Source: JAITVM01 sp031551135
Lineage (GTDB): Bacteria > Bacillota > Clostridia > Lachnospirales > JAITVM01
Reading direction: 5' to 3'
NCBI GenBank assembly: GCA_031551135.1
Contig: JAVBOA010000012.1
Span: 19,135 to 83,134, forward strand
Length of the DNA: 64,000 nucleotides
In this document: positions 7,748-16,212 of the stretch, one piece after another
How the letters are laid out: each line of letters starts with the position of its first letter
Position numbering within the stretch: the first letter of the stretch is position 1
Program-made: the position numbers and the translations under genes
Notes under the pieces: model-generated
Told to the model about the DNA's origin: nothing
Seen by the model: only the letters and a program-made list of their open reading frames with translations
Database searches by the model: none

Positions 7748-8368
7748 ATGTATATGATTTGCGACTATATTATTCCAACTGATAAGTATCCATGTGTTTC
7801 AAATTGTAAAGTTTATGGCTTAGAAAATGCAATCCTTGTAAGCGGCTATCCTATGCTGGCTTCATTAAAAAAACAGGATATTAATTCTACAGATGTCCAT
7901 CGAGCGGTAAAGCTCGGTGGTTCTGCCAAAGGTGAAGGGCATGACAATTTCCTAAATGGAGTAATCGTTCAGTTTGACTTAACTTTTTCAAATAAAGCTT
8001 GGGTTGAGCTTGAAAGATACCATTTCATTGATTTCATCAGCAGTCAATCAACGATGCACAGAATTGCTAAGTTCGACTTGGATGAACAGTATAACAGCTA
8101 TGTTGATCCTCGCATCATTAAAATTATGAATGAGCTGAAAGATAAATATAATCGGACAAAAAATTCGGATGATTATTTAAAGCTTCTTTATTCTAATCCG
8201 GCAGGATTCACGATCACAGCAGGGATGACGACAAATTACAGACAATTGAAAACCATATATGCACAGAGAAAAACACACAGACTTCCTGAATGGAGAGAGT
8301 TCTGCAAGTGGATGGAATCACTGCCGTTGTTTAAAGAGATTTGTTTGAGGAGAAATTCGCATGAGTAA
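7748..8368 (+). CDS. ThyX-like protein (divergent FAD-dependent thymidylate synthase fold)
   Basis: The 206-residue protein resembles ThyX in layout. GHDNFLNGVIVQFDLTF parallels the ThyX segment GHxxPFEHxxFxF. ERYHFIDFISSQSTMHR sits where ThyX has RHRxxS. TTNYRQLKTIYAQRKTHR plus EWREFCKW resembles the ThyX C-terminal NxRxLxxFxxxR...AQWEI block. The canonical flavin-binding RHRx7S motif is not intact, so it may be inactive, or may act on another substrate or with another partner. The position after nrdJ and dut and before a guanylate-kinase-like gene supports a role in dTMP supply. AAAGGTG precedes ATG 7748; GTG 7739 overlaps that site. The family assignment is by eye. Confidence 0.5.
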   Translation: MYMICDYIIPTDKYPCVSNCKVYGLENAILVSGYPMLASLKKQDINSTDVHRAVKLGGSAKGEGHDNFLNGVIVQFDLTFSNKAWVELERYHFIDFISSQSTMHRIAKFDLDEQYNSYVDPRIIKIMNELKDKYNRTKNSDDYLKLLYSNPAGFTITAGMTTNYRQLKTIYAQRKTHRLPEWREFCKWMESLPLFKEICLRRNSHE

Positions 8369-8423
8369 AGAACTGAAAGTTATTCTCCATGAGATTTTTG
8401 AAGAATTGGAGGCTATCAAATGA
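8361..8423 (+). CDS. Possible 20-residue coupling peptide
   Basis: A very short frame (MSKELKVILHEIFEELEAIK) starts inside the end of the ThyX-like gene and stops in the TGA that overlaps the ATG of the kinase gene. GAGGAG lies upstream at acceptable spacing. It looks like a translational coupler or a tiny helical peptide. Without comparative data it could be chance. Confidence 0.3.
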   Translation: MSKELKVILHEIFEELEAIK

Positions 8424-8935
8424 TTATTTTATTAGGTGAGTCTGCATCAGGAAAATCCACTATAGAAAAAGAACTGGTAAAACGCGGGCTTATAAATATT
8501 GTTTCCTATACAACAAGACCTATTAGAGCTGGAGAAATTGACAGTGTTGATTATCACTATATTTCAGATAAAAAGTTCGAAGAGCTTCTTCAGAAAGATT
8601 TTTTTGCAGAATATACCAGATACAATGGTTGGAGTTATGGAATTGCAAAGGAAGATTGTAAAGACAATACTGTTGTAGTAGTTGAGCCACATGGATTTAG
8701 ACAATTGCTGAAACTTAGAGACATCAATATTTCCTCATTCTACATTAAAGTTTCGGAAAATGATCGTTTAGTTCGAATAGCGCAGCGTGGCGATAATATT
8801 ATGGAAATATTTAGACGCATAATATCTGATCAAGGTGTATTTCAAGGAATTGAAGAAGATGTTACCTATATATTGGACGGAACTATGCCTGTAACTGATA
8901 ATGTTGAGAAAATATTGCATACCTTGTTACCGTGA
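8420..8935 (+). CDS. Guanylate kinase-like nucleotide kinase
   Basis: The 171-residue protein has a P-loop GESASGKST at residues 6-14 and the guanylate kinase fingerprint SYTTRPIRAGEIDSVDYHY, which in the family binds GMP. AEYTRYNGWSYGI follows the usual GMP-loop pattern. It is a little shorter than cellular Gmk (about 190-205). The expected reaction is phosphorylation of (d)GMP, feeding dGTP synthesis alongside nrdJ. The ATG overlaps the preceding stop in ATGA. It is the last gene of the dNTP block. Specificity for dGMP over GMP is not visible. Confidence 0.82.
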   Translation: MIILLGESASGKSTIEKELVKRGLINIVSYTTRPIRAGEIDSVDYHYISDKKFEELLQKDFFAEYTRYNGWSYGIAKEDCKDNTVVVVEPHGFRQLLKLRDINISSFYIKVSENDRLVRIAQRGDNIMEIFRRIISDQGVFQGIEEDVTYILDGTMPVTDNVEKILHTLLP

Positions 8936-9209
8936 AAACATGACTAAAGCAGATGTTCTGATAGATGGTGTGTATATAAATTTGAGAGGCATATAACAGC
9001 TTGATGTACAAAATGTCCAATTGATAAACATGGGATAGAAATTGTGAAATCAAACATGCATAAGACTTCGGAATTTATTACAATAAAAAAGACTTTTAAG
9101 GATTTAGAGACGAGAGGGGTTAATGGATTTGAATAGTTTAGCGTATAATTGTGTAATTACAGAGCCTTCACCTGAATATAATTCTATTGTGGGTAAGGAG
9201 GGGCTTAAA

Positions 9210-9383
9210 ATGATTAAAAAAGATGAAAAACATGAGGAGAGTAATCATTTTAAAGTTATACACACTATCCCTAAAATGTCGATTAGTGACAGAGAAAAAA
9301 AGACACAAATGATAGGAAATGATCTTTATGAAGTGTTTATTAGAATCCAATCACAACTTGCTTCTGAAAGTGTATATAATTAA
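9210..9383 (+). CDS. Small hypothetical protein upstream of the recombinase
   Basis: AAGGAGGG at 9195-9202 points clearly to ATG 9210, giving 57 residues that are charged and largely helical (MIKKDEKHEESNHFK, then SDREKKTQMIGNDLYEVFIRI). A longer in-frame start at 9123 lacks a good site. No domain is recognised. Small genes next to large serine recombinases sometimes encode directionality or regulatory factors, but nothing here proves that. A terminator follows directly. The roughly 270 bases before it hold no gene I can support. Confidence 0.55.
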   Translation: MIKKDEKHEESNHFKVIHTIPKMSISDREKKTQMIGNDLYEVFIRIQSQLASESVYN

Positions 9384-9394
9384 TATTGACAGTG

Positions 9395-9432
9395 AAGGTT
9401 ATTGATGCTATTATATCGGTAACCTTTTTTGT
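9395..9432 (+). terminator. Rho-independent terminator before the recombinase
   Basis: AAGGTTA (9395-9401) and TAACCTT (9420-9426) form a stem followed by a run of T. It separates the small upstream gene from the recombinase, so the recombinase probably has its own low expression or depends on read-through. Confidence 0.7.
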
Positions 9433-9440
9433 TTGGGGTG

Positions 9441-10970
9441 ATGAAAACGAATGCGATTTATGTTAGGCAATCAGTGGACAGACCTGATAGTATCTCCATT
9501 GAAAGCCAAGTAGAATATTGCAAATATGAAGTAAGAAACGAACAATTCCAACTTTATGCAGATAAAGGCTATAGTGGTAAAAATACTGAACGCCCGGAAT
9601 TTCAAATGATGATGAATCATATTAAAGATGGAATAATTAAAAAGGTAATAGTATATAAACTTGATAGGATAAGTAGGTCAATTTTAGACTTTTCTAATAT
9701 GATGAATATCTTTCAAGATTATGGAGTCGAATTTGTGTCAACAACAGAGAAATTTGACACATCTACACCAATGGGACGAGCTATGCTCAATATTTGTATT
9801 GTATTTGCTCAACTTGAACGGGAAACTATTCAAAAACGTGTGTCGGATGCGTATGCTTCGCGTAGTAAGGCTGGTTTTTATATGGGAGGACGCGTACCAT
9901 ACGGATTTAAGCGCATTCCAGTTACAATAAATGGTATTAATACTTCACAGTATGCGCCAATAGATATAGAGGTAGAGCATTTGCAGTTGATTTTTGAAAA
10001 GTACTCTAAACCATCAACCTCAATAAGCGATGTAGTCAGATATTTTAGGGAACATAACATTGAGAAATCGAGGGGAAAAGAGTGGAGTACGTCACGTATT
10101 TCAGAAGTGCTTCGTAATCCGATTTATGCAAAAGCAGACATGAATTTATACAATTTTTATATCTCTCGCGGAACGGAAATCGTTAATATGCCTGAAAGTT
10201 TTATTGGCGAAAACGGTTGTTATCTATACACCAAGGACGTGAATAGTTTTGTAGGTGCCAAAAAGGATATGGCGCAATACAATAACATGATACTTGTGCT
10301 TGCTCCACATAAAGGTATAGTTGATTCAGAAACATGGATTAAGTGTAGGTTAAAAGGGGAGCAAAATGTGCAAATACCAAACAGAAAAAAAGTTCGAGTG
10401 ACATGGCTTTCAGGAAAATTAAAATGTGGGAAATGTGGACATGCATTACGTTACAATAAATGGATAGGTAAGACTGTGGTAAATGAATACTACTTATGCA
10501 GCGAAGTGTGTGGAAATCGTAGATGCAAGGGCTTTGGTGCAGTGAAAAAAGATAAAATTGAAGCAGAAATACTTAAACAACTTGAGGCAAAAGTAAAAAG
10601 TATAAAAATAGAACAAAGTCAACCGAGAGAAAACCATATTGAGATTAATGCTATTAAAGCCCAAATAGCAATAAAAGAGAATGAAATTCAAGAAATAATG
10701 GAAAATCTTAAAGGTGCAAATTCTGCTGTATTAAAGTATATTAATACTACAGTAGAAAAATACGACGACGAAATCATAGAAATGAAAAATAATCTTATTA
10801 GACTTGAAATGAGCAACAGTGGTAAAAAACAATTAGACACTGACACAATCGAAAAAACATTCAAGCATTGGGAAAAAATATCTATTGATGAAAGACAAGC
10901 TATTTCAGATATATTAATCAAAAAGGTGCTAGTAACTAAAGACACGATTGAGATAGTATGGAAAGTCTAA
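9441..10970 (+). CDS. Large serine recombinase (element integrase)
   Basis: This enzyme integrates and excises the phage-like element by serine-mediated strand exchange. From ATG 9441 it is 509 residues. The resolvase domain has the nucleophile S11 in YVRQSVD and the conserved arginines in KLDRISRS. The recombinase domain follows (PYGFKRIP through SRISEVLRNPIYA). A zinc ribbon (CGKCGHAL, LCSEVCGNRRC) and a C-terminal coiled coil (about 405-470) complete the family layout. A TTG at 9429 is in frame but lies in the preceding terminator. The gene ends exactly where a truncated host reading frame begins, the usual position of a serine integrase at an attachment site. No frameshift is seen, so it may be active. 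Confidence 0.93.
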   Translation: MKTNAIYVRQSVDRPDSISIESQVEYCKYEVRNEQFQLYADKGYSGKNTERPEFQMMMNHIKDGIIKKVIVYKLDRISRSILDFSNMMNIFQDYGVEFVSTTEKFDTSTPMGRAMLNICIVFAQLERETIQKRVSDAYASRSKAGFYMGGRVPYGFKRIPVTINGINTSQYAPIDIEVEHLQLIFEKYSKPSTSISDVVRYFREHNIEKSRGKEWSTSRISEVLRNPIYAKADMNLYNFYISRGTEIVNMPESFIGENGCYLYTKDVNSFVGAKKDMAQYNNMILVLAPHKGIVDSETWIKCRLKGEQNVQIPNRKKVRVTWLSGKLKCGKCGHALRYNKWIGKTVVNEYYLCSEVCGNRRCKGFGAVKKDKIEAEILKQLEAKVKSIKIEQSQPRENHIEINAIKAQIAIKENEIQEIMENLKGANSAVLKYINTTVEKYDDEIIEMKNNLIRLEMSNSGKKQLDTDTIEKTFKHWEKISIDERQAISDILIKKVLVTKDTIEIVWKV

Positions 10971-10971
10971 T

Positions 10972-11055
10972 ACACTGTCAATTGACCGTTTTGGGGAAGC
11001 ACTTAGAATCGTACAGGATTATTTGGACAGCAAGCGCATGTTTTACGCAAAATAA
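10972..11055 (+). pseudogene. 3' remnant of the host gene interrupted by element integration
   Basis: Directly after the recombinase stop an open frame without a start runs 27 codons to TAA. It includes SIDRFGEALRIVQ and ends DYLDSKRMFYAK, followed at once by a strong terminator. Base composition is more balanced than in the element. This is what the distal part of a target gene looks like after a serine-integrase insertion. I do not recognise the protein; the 5' part would lie at the far left end of the element, outside the window. Confidence 0.5.
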
Positions 11056-11061
11056 TCAATC

Positions 11062-11101
11062 AGTCCCTGAAACTCGAAATAAAAGAGTCAGGGACTTTTT
11101 T
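11062..11101 (+). terminator. Rho-independent terminator of the interrupted host gene
   Basis: AGTCCCTGA and TCAGGGACT pair over 9 bases and are followed by TTTTTTA. It sits 7 bases after the host remnant's stop, so it is the original terminator of that gene. Confidence 0.85.
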
Positions 11102-11141
11102 ATAGAAAATTTTTTAGTGCATAGTGGTATTCAACAAATTT

Positions 11142-12068
11142 TTACAATTGGTATTTATGTTTTAAAAATGAAATTCCGTTTGATTTAGGCCCCCTCGATT
11201 CGCTTACGGAAATGGAAAGCATAATCAAAGTTATGATATATGGCAGCATACTCAGCAAATCAACAGGAATATCAATTATTTTAGTTATTTGAATCTGCAC
11301 TTTCAGCGCCTCGAAAAAGGCGAAAAGCAGAGAAGCGGCGACAGCTCTTTTGATATTCCAACGTCCCAAAATCATTGCGGCAAGTGCGATATATCCTCTG
11401 CCCGCAACCATATTTTCTTGGAATCTGTCGAGGTTACCTATCGAGAGGTAAGAGCCGCCGAGACCTGCCAACGCACTTGAAATTAACATTGCGCAGTATC
11501 TTATTCTCCATACATTTATTCCAACGCTTTCGGCCGTTTTTGGGTCTTCTCCGACACTCACAAGGCGCAGACCCACGGGAGTGTGATACAAAACATAATA
11601 TGCTGCAATAGCTACAACTATAAGTATATAGAAATATGGTGACATCTGTGACAGAAATTTCCCGATAACAGGTATATCGGAAAAAATTTCGGATGTTTTT
11701 ACGGTATTTACTTTCGGACTGTTTCCTCTTGTCTTAAATATTGCTTCCAAAAGGAAAGTCGTAACACCTGATGCAAATAGGGATATTCCAAGACTGCTTA
11801 CGGGTTGTGAGCCACCGAACTCAATGGTAATAACGGCGTGAATTAAGCCGAGAGCCATTCCGCCCAAAATACCGCAAAGCATTCCGATTAACATATTTCC
11901 GCCGCTGTAATAAGCTCCCAAAACCGATGTAAACGAACCCATTAACATCATACCTTCTATACCGATGTTAATAACGCCAGATTTTTCGTTAATAGTCGCG
12001 CCGATTGCAGCAAGACCAAGGGGAATTGTTAATAAAAGTGTAGATATAATCAGCGAAGAAAGATTCAT
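11142..12068 (-). CDS. nupQ: Nucleoside ABC transporter, second permease (NupQ-like)
   Basis: This 308-residue integral membrane protein of the BPD-transp-2 family has repeated hydrophobic segments and the conserved loops GEKSGVINIGIEGMM-like (here NEKSGVINIGIEG) and GLGGSYLSIG. It forms the import channel with NupP. The order lipoprotein, ATPase, permease, permease matches the guanosine importer NupNOPQ of Bacillus subtilis. Its start overlaps the end of the first permease gene by 4 bases (ATGA), indicating coupled translation. It is the last gene of the operon. The exact nucleoside specificity cannot be read. Confidence 0.88.
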   Translation of the reverse strand: MNLSSLIISTLLLTIPLGLAAIGATINEKSGVINIGIEGMMLMGSFTSVLGAYYSGGNMLIGMLCGILGGMALGLIHAVITIEFGGSQPVSSLGISLFASGVTTFLLEAIFKTRGNSPKVNTVKTSEIFSDIPVIGKFLSQMSPYFYILIVVAIAAYYVLYHTPVGLRLVSVGEDPKTAESVGINVWRIRYCAMLISSALAGLGGSYLSIGNLDRFQENMVAGRGYIALAAMILGRWNIKRAVAASLLFAFFEALKVQIQITKIIDIPVDLLSMLPYIITLIMLSISVSESRGPKSNGISFLKHKYQL

Positions 12069-13117
12069 TTCGAAAGTCCTCCCTTCGTTTTTCTATAAAG
12101 ATGGCTGAAAACAAATTGTCCTGCTATGAACAAAACTACCAAACCCTGTATTACATTAATTAAGCTTGTCGATACTCCCATTTTCTGCATTTCTGTCGAA
12201 CCGGTACTAAGAATACTGAAAAGCAGAGCAGAAAGGATAACAGCGAAAGGATTGTTTTTTGCCATAAGAGAAACAGGTATTCCTGAATAGCCGTATCCCG
12301 GCGAAAATCCCGAAGATAGAAAATGCTGTCTGCCCAAAAGCTCAAGCCCGCCGCCCATTCCAGCCAGCGCGCCCGATATTACCAGCCCTAACAATGCCAG
12401 AAATGTAACATTCATTCCGGCATATTCTGCGGCATCTTTATTAAGTCCGACTATTTTTATTTTAAAGCCAAAAACTGTCTTATCTAAAATAATATATACG
12501 GCTACTACGGCAATCAGCGCAAAAACAATCGCCAGAGATACGCCGTAAGGCATTGGAATAATATACGGAAGTTTGGCGGTATCCTGAATTTTTGGAGTTG
12601 AGGAAGCTAAACTGTCGTTGCCCATATATTCGTTTATCAAAAATTGAACCAGAAAAATTGCAAGATAATTCAGCAAGATTGTGGAAATTACAACATTTAC
12701 TTTTCTGGATTCTTTTAAATAAGAAGCTATCAGCGCCCATAATGCTCCTCCGATTATAGCCGCCAAAACCGCCGCAATAGAATGAACGAAAGGAGGAAGC
12801 TTTACAAAAAGTCCCACGATTGTGGCGAATAATGCGCCGACATAAAGCTGTCCTTCTGCGCCTATATTGAATATTCCGACTTTGGCGGAAAAAACAAGTG
12901 CAAGGCCCGTGAGAATCAGCGGCACAGAATTTGTGATTGTGTCGGAAATTCCATATTTGCTACCAAGAGCGCCTTTCAGTAAAGCTCCGTATGCTTCGAA
13001 CGGGTTGTGGCCGGAGATTTGCAGGAATATCCCGCCGACAAACAATGCTCCGAAAAGGCTTAAAATCATTAAAAATGCTTCTTGATGCTTGTCTAAAAAT
13101 TTCAAAACAGCCGACAT
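12065..13117 (-). CDS. nupP: Nucleoside ABC transporter, first permease (NupP-like)
   Basis: This 350-residue permease has about ten hydrophobic stretches and the family loop FSAKVGIFNIGAEGQLYVGA, matching the equivalent loop in NupQ. The second conserved region GALAGMGGGLELLGRQ lies in the C-terminal half. It pairs with the downstream permease to form the transmembrane channel of the BmpA-type nucleoside importer. Its start immediately follows the ATPase stop with no gap, so the three downstream genes are translated as a unit. Confidence 0.88.
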   Translation of the reverse strand: MSAVLKFLDKHQEAFLMILSLFGALFVGGIFLQISGHNPFEAYGALLKGALGSKYGISDTITNSVPLILTGLALVFSAKVGIFNIGAEGQLYVGALFATIVGLFVKLPPFVHSIAAVLAAIIGGALWALIASYLKESRKVNVVISTILLNYLAIFLVQFLINEYMGNDSLASSTPKIQDTAKLPYIIPMPYGVSLAIVFALIAVVAVYIILDKTVFGFKIKIVGLNKDAAEYAGMNVTFLALLGLVISGALAGMGGGLELLGRQHFLSSGFSPGYGYSGIPVSLMAKNNPFAVILSALLFSILSTGSTEMQKMGVSTSLINVIQGLVVLFIAGQFVFSHLYRKTKGGLSK

Positions 13118-14635
13118 TTAACAACCTACCTTTCCGACCATCATACGGCCAATTTTTTCTTTATCAAATTCGCTGCTTTCGAGGCAACCGGTTATTTCGC
13201 CGCCGCACATAACAATGATTTTGTCACAAAGCGCAAGTAATTCATCAAGCTCAAAAGAAATCATAAGAACGCCTTTATTTTCGTTTTTCAGATGAATCAG
13301 CTTATCGTGCACAAATTCAATCGCGCCGATATCAAGGCCTCTCGTTGGGTGCGCGACTAATATAAAATCAGGATTTTCGCCGGATTCTCTTGCTAAAATT
13401 ACTTTCTGCTGATTACCTCCGGATAATGAACCAAGATTCAGAAATTCTGAAGAAGTGCGTATATCATAATCTTTTATTTTCTGTTTTGCGTTTTGATTAA
13501 TATTTGCTCTATTCAGAAAATATTTTCTGCTTCTGAAGATTTCTTTATCTTCAAGCCCCATAATAAGATTATCTTCGATGGAAAAATCCAGAACAAGACC
13601 TTCTTTATGCCTGTCTTGCGGAACATATCCGAAACTTTTATTGCGTCTGTCTTTTACATGCAGATTTTCTACGTTTTCGCCATTAAATTGTATAGTTCCG
13701 TTTTGGTTGCGGTATACACCGGAAAGAAGATGTATCAATTCGCTTTGCCCGGAGCCGTCCACACCTGCAATACCGACAATTTCACCTTTTTTAACTTCAA
13801 AACTAATATTATTTAAATTTTTTCCGCTTTTATCGGAATAATTTAAGCACTCGACTTTTAATGCAGGTACGCCGGATGTTGCGGATTTGCGTTCGGTTTT
13901 GCCGCCTATTTTTGCGCTTCTGCCGATCATTTTTTCTACAATTTCATCAACGCTTGTATTTTTTGTTATCAAATCACCTGTAAGTTTTCCGAGTCGGAAA
14001 ACTGTTATTCTATCAGTAAAATCCATTACTTCCTGCAGTTTATGAGTAATAATTATTATTGTTTTACCAAGTTTTTTCAATTTTTGAATTATATCGCCTA
14101 ATTCTCTTATTTCTTGCGGAGTAAGAACCGCCGTAGGTTCGTCCAGGATTAGGATATCGCTTTTCCTATAAAGCGCTTTCAATATTTCGACTCTTTGCTG
14201 CGCGCCTACAGAAATATCTTTTACAAGAGCTTTTGAGTCAACAAACAATGAATATTCATCCATGAGTTTTTCGATATCCGCTGCAGCTTTTTTGCGGTCA
14301 AGAAAAAACTTTGAACCGTATTCGGTGCCAAGGATAATATTTTCGGTTGTTGTAAGCGTTGGGATCAGCCTAAAATGTTGGCTTACCATACCAATACCCA
14401 TATTGATAGCGTCTTTTGTGCTTTTATAGTTTACTTCACTGCCCTTGATAAAAATTTTTCCGCTTGTTTTTAAAGTTGAGCCGTAAATCATATTTACAAA
14501 AGTTGATTTTCCGGCACCATTTTCTCCGACAATGGCGTGAACTGAATTATCGGTAATTTCTATAGAAATATTGTCATTGGCAATAAAATTCCCATATTTT
14601 TTTGTTAAGTCCTCTGTTTTTATAATAGGATTCAT
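13118..14635 (-). CDS. nupO: Nucleoside ABC transporter, tandem ATPase (NupO-like)
   Basis: This is a 505-residue duplicated ABC ATPase like those of ribose and nucleoside importers. The first half has Walker A GENGAGKST (37-45), signature SVGAQQRVEI and Walker B ILILDEPTAVL. The second half has a degenerate Walker A GVDGSGQSE, signature LSGGNQQKVIL and AHPTRGLD instead of DEPTRGLD. This asymmetry, with one hydrolytic and one degenerate site, is normal for the family. It powers nucleoside import together with the two permeases. AGGAAT-type ribosome binding site precedes the ATG. Confidence 0.93.
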   Translation of the reverse strand: MNPIIKTEDLTKKYGNFIANDNISIEITDNSVHAIVGENGAGKSTFVNMIYGSTLKTSGKIFIKGSEVNYKSTKDAINMGIGMVSQHFRLIPTLTTTENIILGTEYGSKFFLDRKKAAADIEKLMDEYSLFVDSKALVKDISVGAQQRVEILKALYRKSDILILDEPTAVLTPQEIRELGDIIQKLKKLGKTIIIITHKLQEVMDFTDRITVFRLGKLTGDLITKNTSVDEIVEKMIGRSAKIGGKTERKSATSGVPALKVECLNYSDKSGKNLNNISFEVKKGEIVGIAGVDGSGQSELIHLLSGVYRNQNGTIQFNGENVENLHVKDRRNKSFGYVPQDRHKEGLVLDFSIEDNLIMGLEDKEIFRSRKYFLNRANINQNAKQKIKDYDIRTSSEFLNLGSLSGGNQQKVILARESGENPDFILVAHPTRGLDIGAIEFVHDKLIHLKNENKGVLMISFELDELLALCDKIIVMCGGEITGCLESSEFDKEKIGRMMVGKVGC

Positions 14636-14653
14636 TGGCTATTCCTCCAAAAA

Positions 14654-14683
14654 CGGGGCTGTATGCAAAAAGCAACAACCCCG
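14654..14683 (-). promoter_or_regulatory. Intercistronic stem-loop between nupN and nupO
   Basis: On the minus strand CGGGGTTGTTGC pairs with GCATACAGCCCCG around a TTTTT loop, with one bulge. No T-run follows. Hairpins here commonly protect the binding-protein part of the mRNA, so the lipoprotein is made in excess over the permeases. Confidence 0.6.
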
Positions 14684-14769
14684 AGATATACTGACGAACG
14701 AATAGATTTGTACACCTGTTCCATTCGGCAGAACAGCAATTTGCTAAAATAATTTGATTAAATTGCTTA

Positions 14770-15825
14770 TTACTCAACAGTATCCGGAACTTGAATTTCT
14801 CCGCTGATGATTTTGTCTCTGAAAGAGGTGATTTTATCCATTACATCTTGAGGGATTTTAACCCCAAGCTCTTCGTTTTTAGGGTTGAAACGGATATCCA
14901 CGCCGTTTTCGCTTAAACCGTTTTTAGTGATACCGGCAGTAAAAGATTTATCTTTTGCATAAGCTGTAATCAGGTTTTCAACAAGAGTATCAACTGATTT
15001 AACATGGGAGGCCATGATTTTATCTGACTTGTCAAATTGGCCTGTGGCTGCGCCCAAAGGAATAAAATCATTTTCGTTTGCTGCTTCAAAAACGCCTAAG
15101 TTACATGCTCCGGCACATGTAAAAATAAATTTTGCACCGTTTTTCGCCATAGCTGTGGCAGTTTCTTTTCCAAGAGCAGGGTCAGAGAAAGAGTTTGTGT
15201 ATACAACTAAAATATCAGCATCTGTTTTGCCTACGGCTTTCGCGCCTTCAACGAATCCGGCTTCGAAACGTTTTAAAACAGGATTTCTCACTCCGGATAT
15301 ATATCCGACTTTGCCGTCGGACATAAGGCCTGCAAAAGCTCCCACTAAATAAGCGGCTTCTTGCTCTTTAAACTGCGCAGACATAACATTTGGTAAATCG
15401 CTCGCTTGTCCGTCAATTTGAATAAATTTTGTGTCGGGAAATTCTTTTGAAACAACAAGAGTAGCTTCCTCCAAAGAAGACGCGCCTACAACAATCAGCT
15501 CATTGCCGTCTCTTGCCAGAGTACGGAGAGTCGATTCCAATGAACCTGCATCTTTCGGAGTGACAACAGTCGCTTCGATATTGGCGTTTGCGGCATCGGC
15601 AGCCATAACGCCGGCATTGATAGCGTCGTTGAAAGCTTGGTCACCAAGTCCGGCAGTGTCTGTAAGATATCCTACTTTAATAACATCCTGCGCAGCTTGT
15701 TCGGCTTGCGATTCTGTGGCAGGTGCGCCGGAAGAATCTCCAGTATTTGTATTTGGCTGGCTGCATGACGTAAACAGCATCATCGCTGCAACAAGCGTAA
15801 CTGAGAGTACTCTCTTCATTTTCAT
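14770..15825 (-). CDS. nupN: BmpA-family nucleoside-binding lipoprotein (NupN-like)
   Basis: The 351-residue protein begins with a lipoprotein signal peptide ending in the lipobox LFTSC, so C21 should be lipidated and anchor it outside the membrane. A Ser/Thr/Gly-rich linker follows, then a two-lobed periplasmic-binding fold of the Bmp/Med family with VGYLTDTAGLGDQAFND and GKVGYISGVRNPV. It captures nucleosides for the downstream ABC importer. AGGAGG is 8 bases from ATG 15825. It is the first gene of the four-gene minus-strand operon. An inverted repeat lies in its upstream region. Confidence 0.92.
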   Translation of the reverse strand: MKMKRVLSVTLVAAMMLFTSCSQPNTNTGDSSGAPATESQAEQAAQDVIKVGYLTDTAGLGDQAFNDAINAGVMAADAANANIEATVVTPKDAGSLESTLRTLARDGNELIVVGASSLEEATLVVSKEFPDTKFIQIDGQASDLPNVMSAQFKEQEAAYLVGAFAGLMSDGKVGYISGVRNPVLKRFEAGFVEGAKAVGKTDADILVVYTNSFSDPALGKETATAMAKNGAKFIFTCAGACNLGVFEAANENDFIPLGAATGQFDKSDKIMASHVKSVDTLVENLITAYAKDKSFTAGITKNGLSENGVDIRFNPKNEELGVKIPQDVMDKITSFRDKIISGEIQVPDTVE

Positions 15826-16212
15826 TATAAATACCTCCTATTTATTGCAATTCCATATTTGATTTGCTCTTCACAAGGCGGAAAATGCTAAAATTAATAC
15901 ATTTTTTCGGCGAAGCGAAACGGAATTGCTATATAGTATTGTCATTGCTCTGTAAACTTAGCATAACAAAAATAACAATAACAAAAAAGGACATATGGCA
16001 GTAATTTTGAAAAATATATATCTCTTATAATGGTAAATCAATTTAAGAGTGACACAATGTATATATTTGGTTAAATTTATATAAATGAATGAAATCAAAA
16101 TTCATATTTGTTCCAATCCCAGGAATAAAGTTCTTGCCACATGACATTTTTTTTATGCAGCTTATAAAGTATAATCACATTAAAAAACGCCAACCTGTGG
16201 AGGTTTATTGAT
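15826..16212. promoter_or_regulatory. Divergent intergenic region nupN / sulfatase
   Basis: Minus-strand candidate promoter for nupN: TTTACA (complement of 15951-15956) with a TATATA-like box at 15930-15935; spacing is short at 15, so this is weak. GCAATTCC (15847-15854) and GGAATTGC (15922-15929) are a perfect inverted repeat 67 bases apart. For the plus-strand sulfatase gene, ATGACA (16141-16146) and TATAAA (16163-16168) are a weak pair, followed by TGGAGG before the ATG. I see no recognisable purine riboswitch. Confidence 0.4.

Noticed and set aside
10958..11188. 76-codon plus-strand frame after the recombinase
   Set aside because: It runs out of frame across the recombinase end, the host remnant and its terminator; no ribosome binding site. 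The host-like frame is another phase.
15826..15960. Purine riboswitch in the nupN leader
   Set aside because: None of the conserved junction bases is present; only a distant inverted repeat was found.
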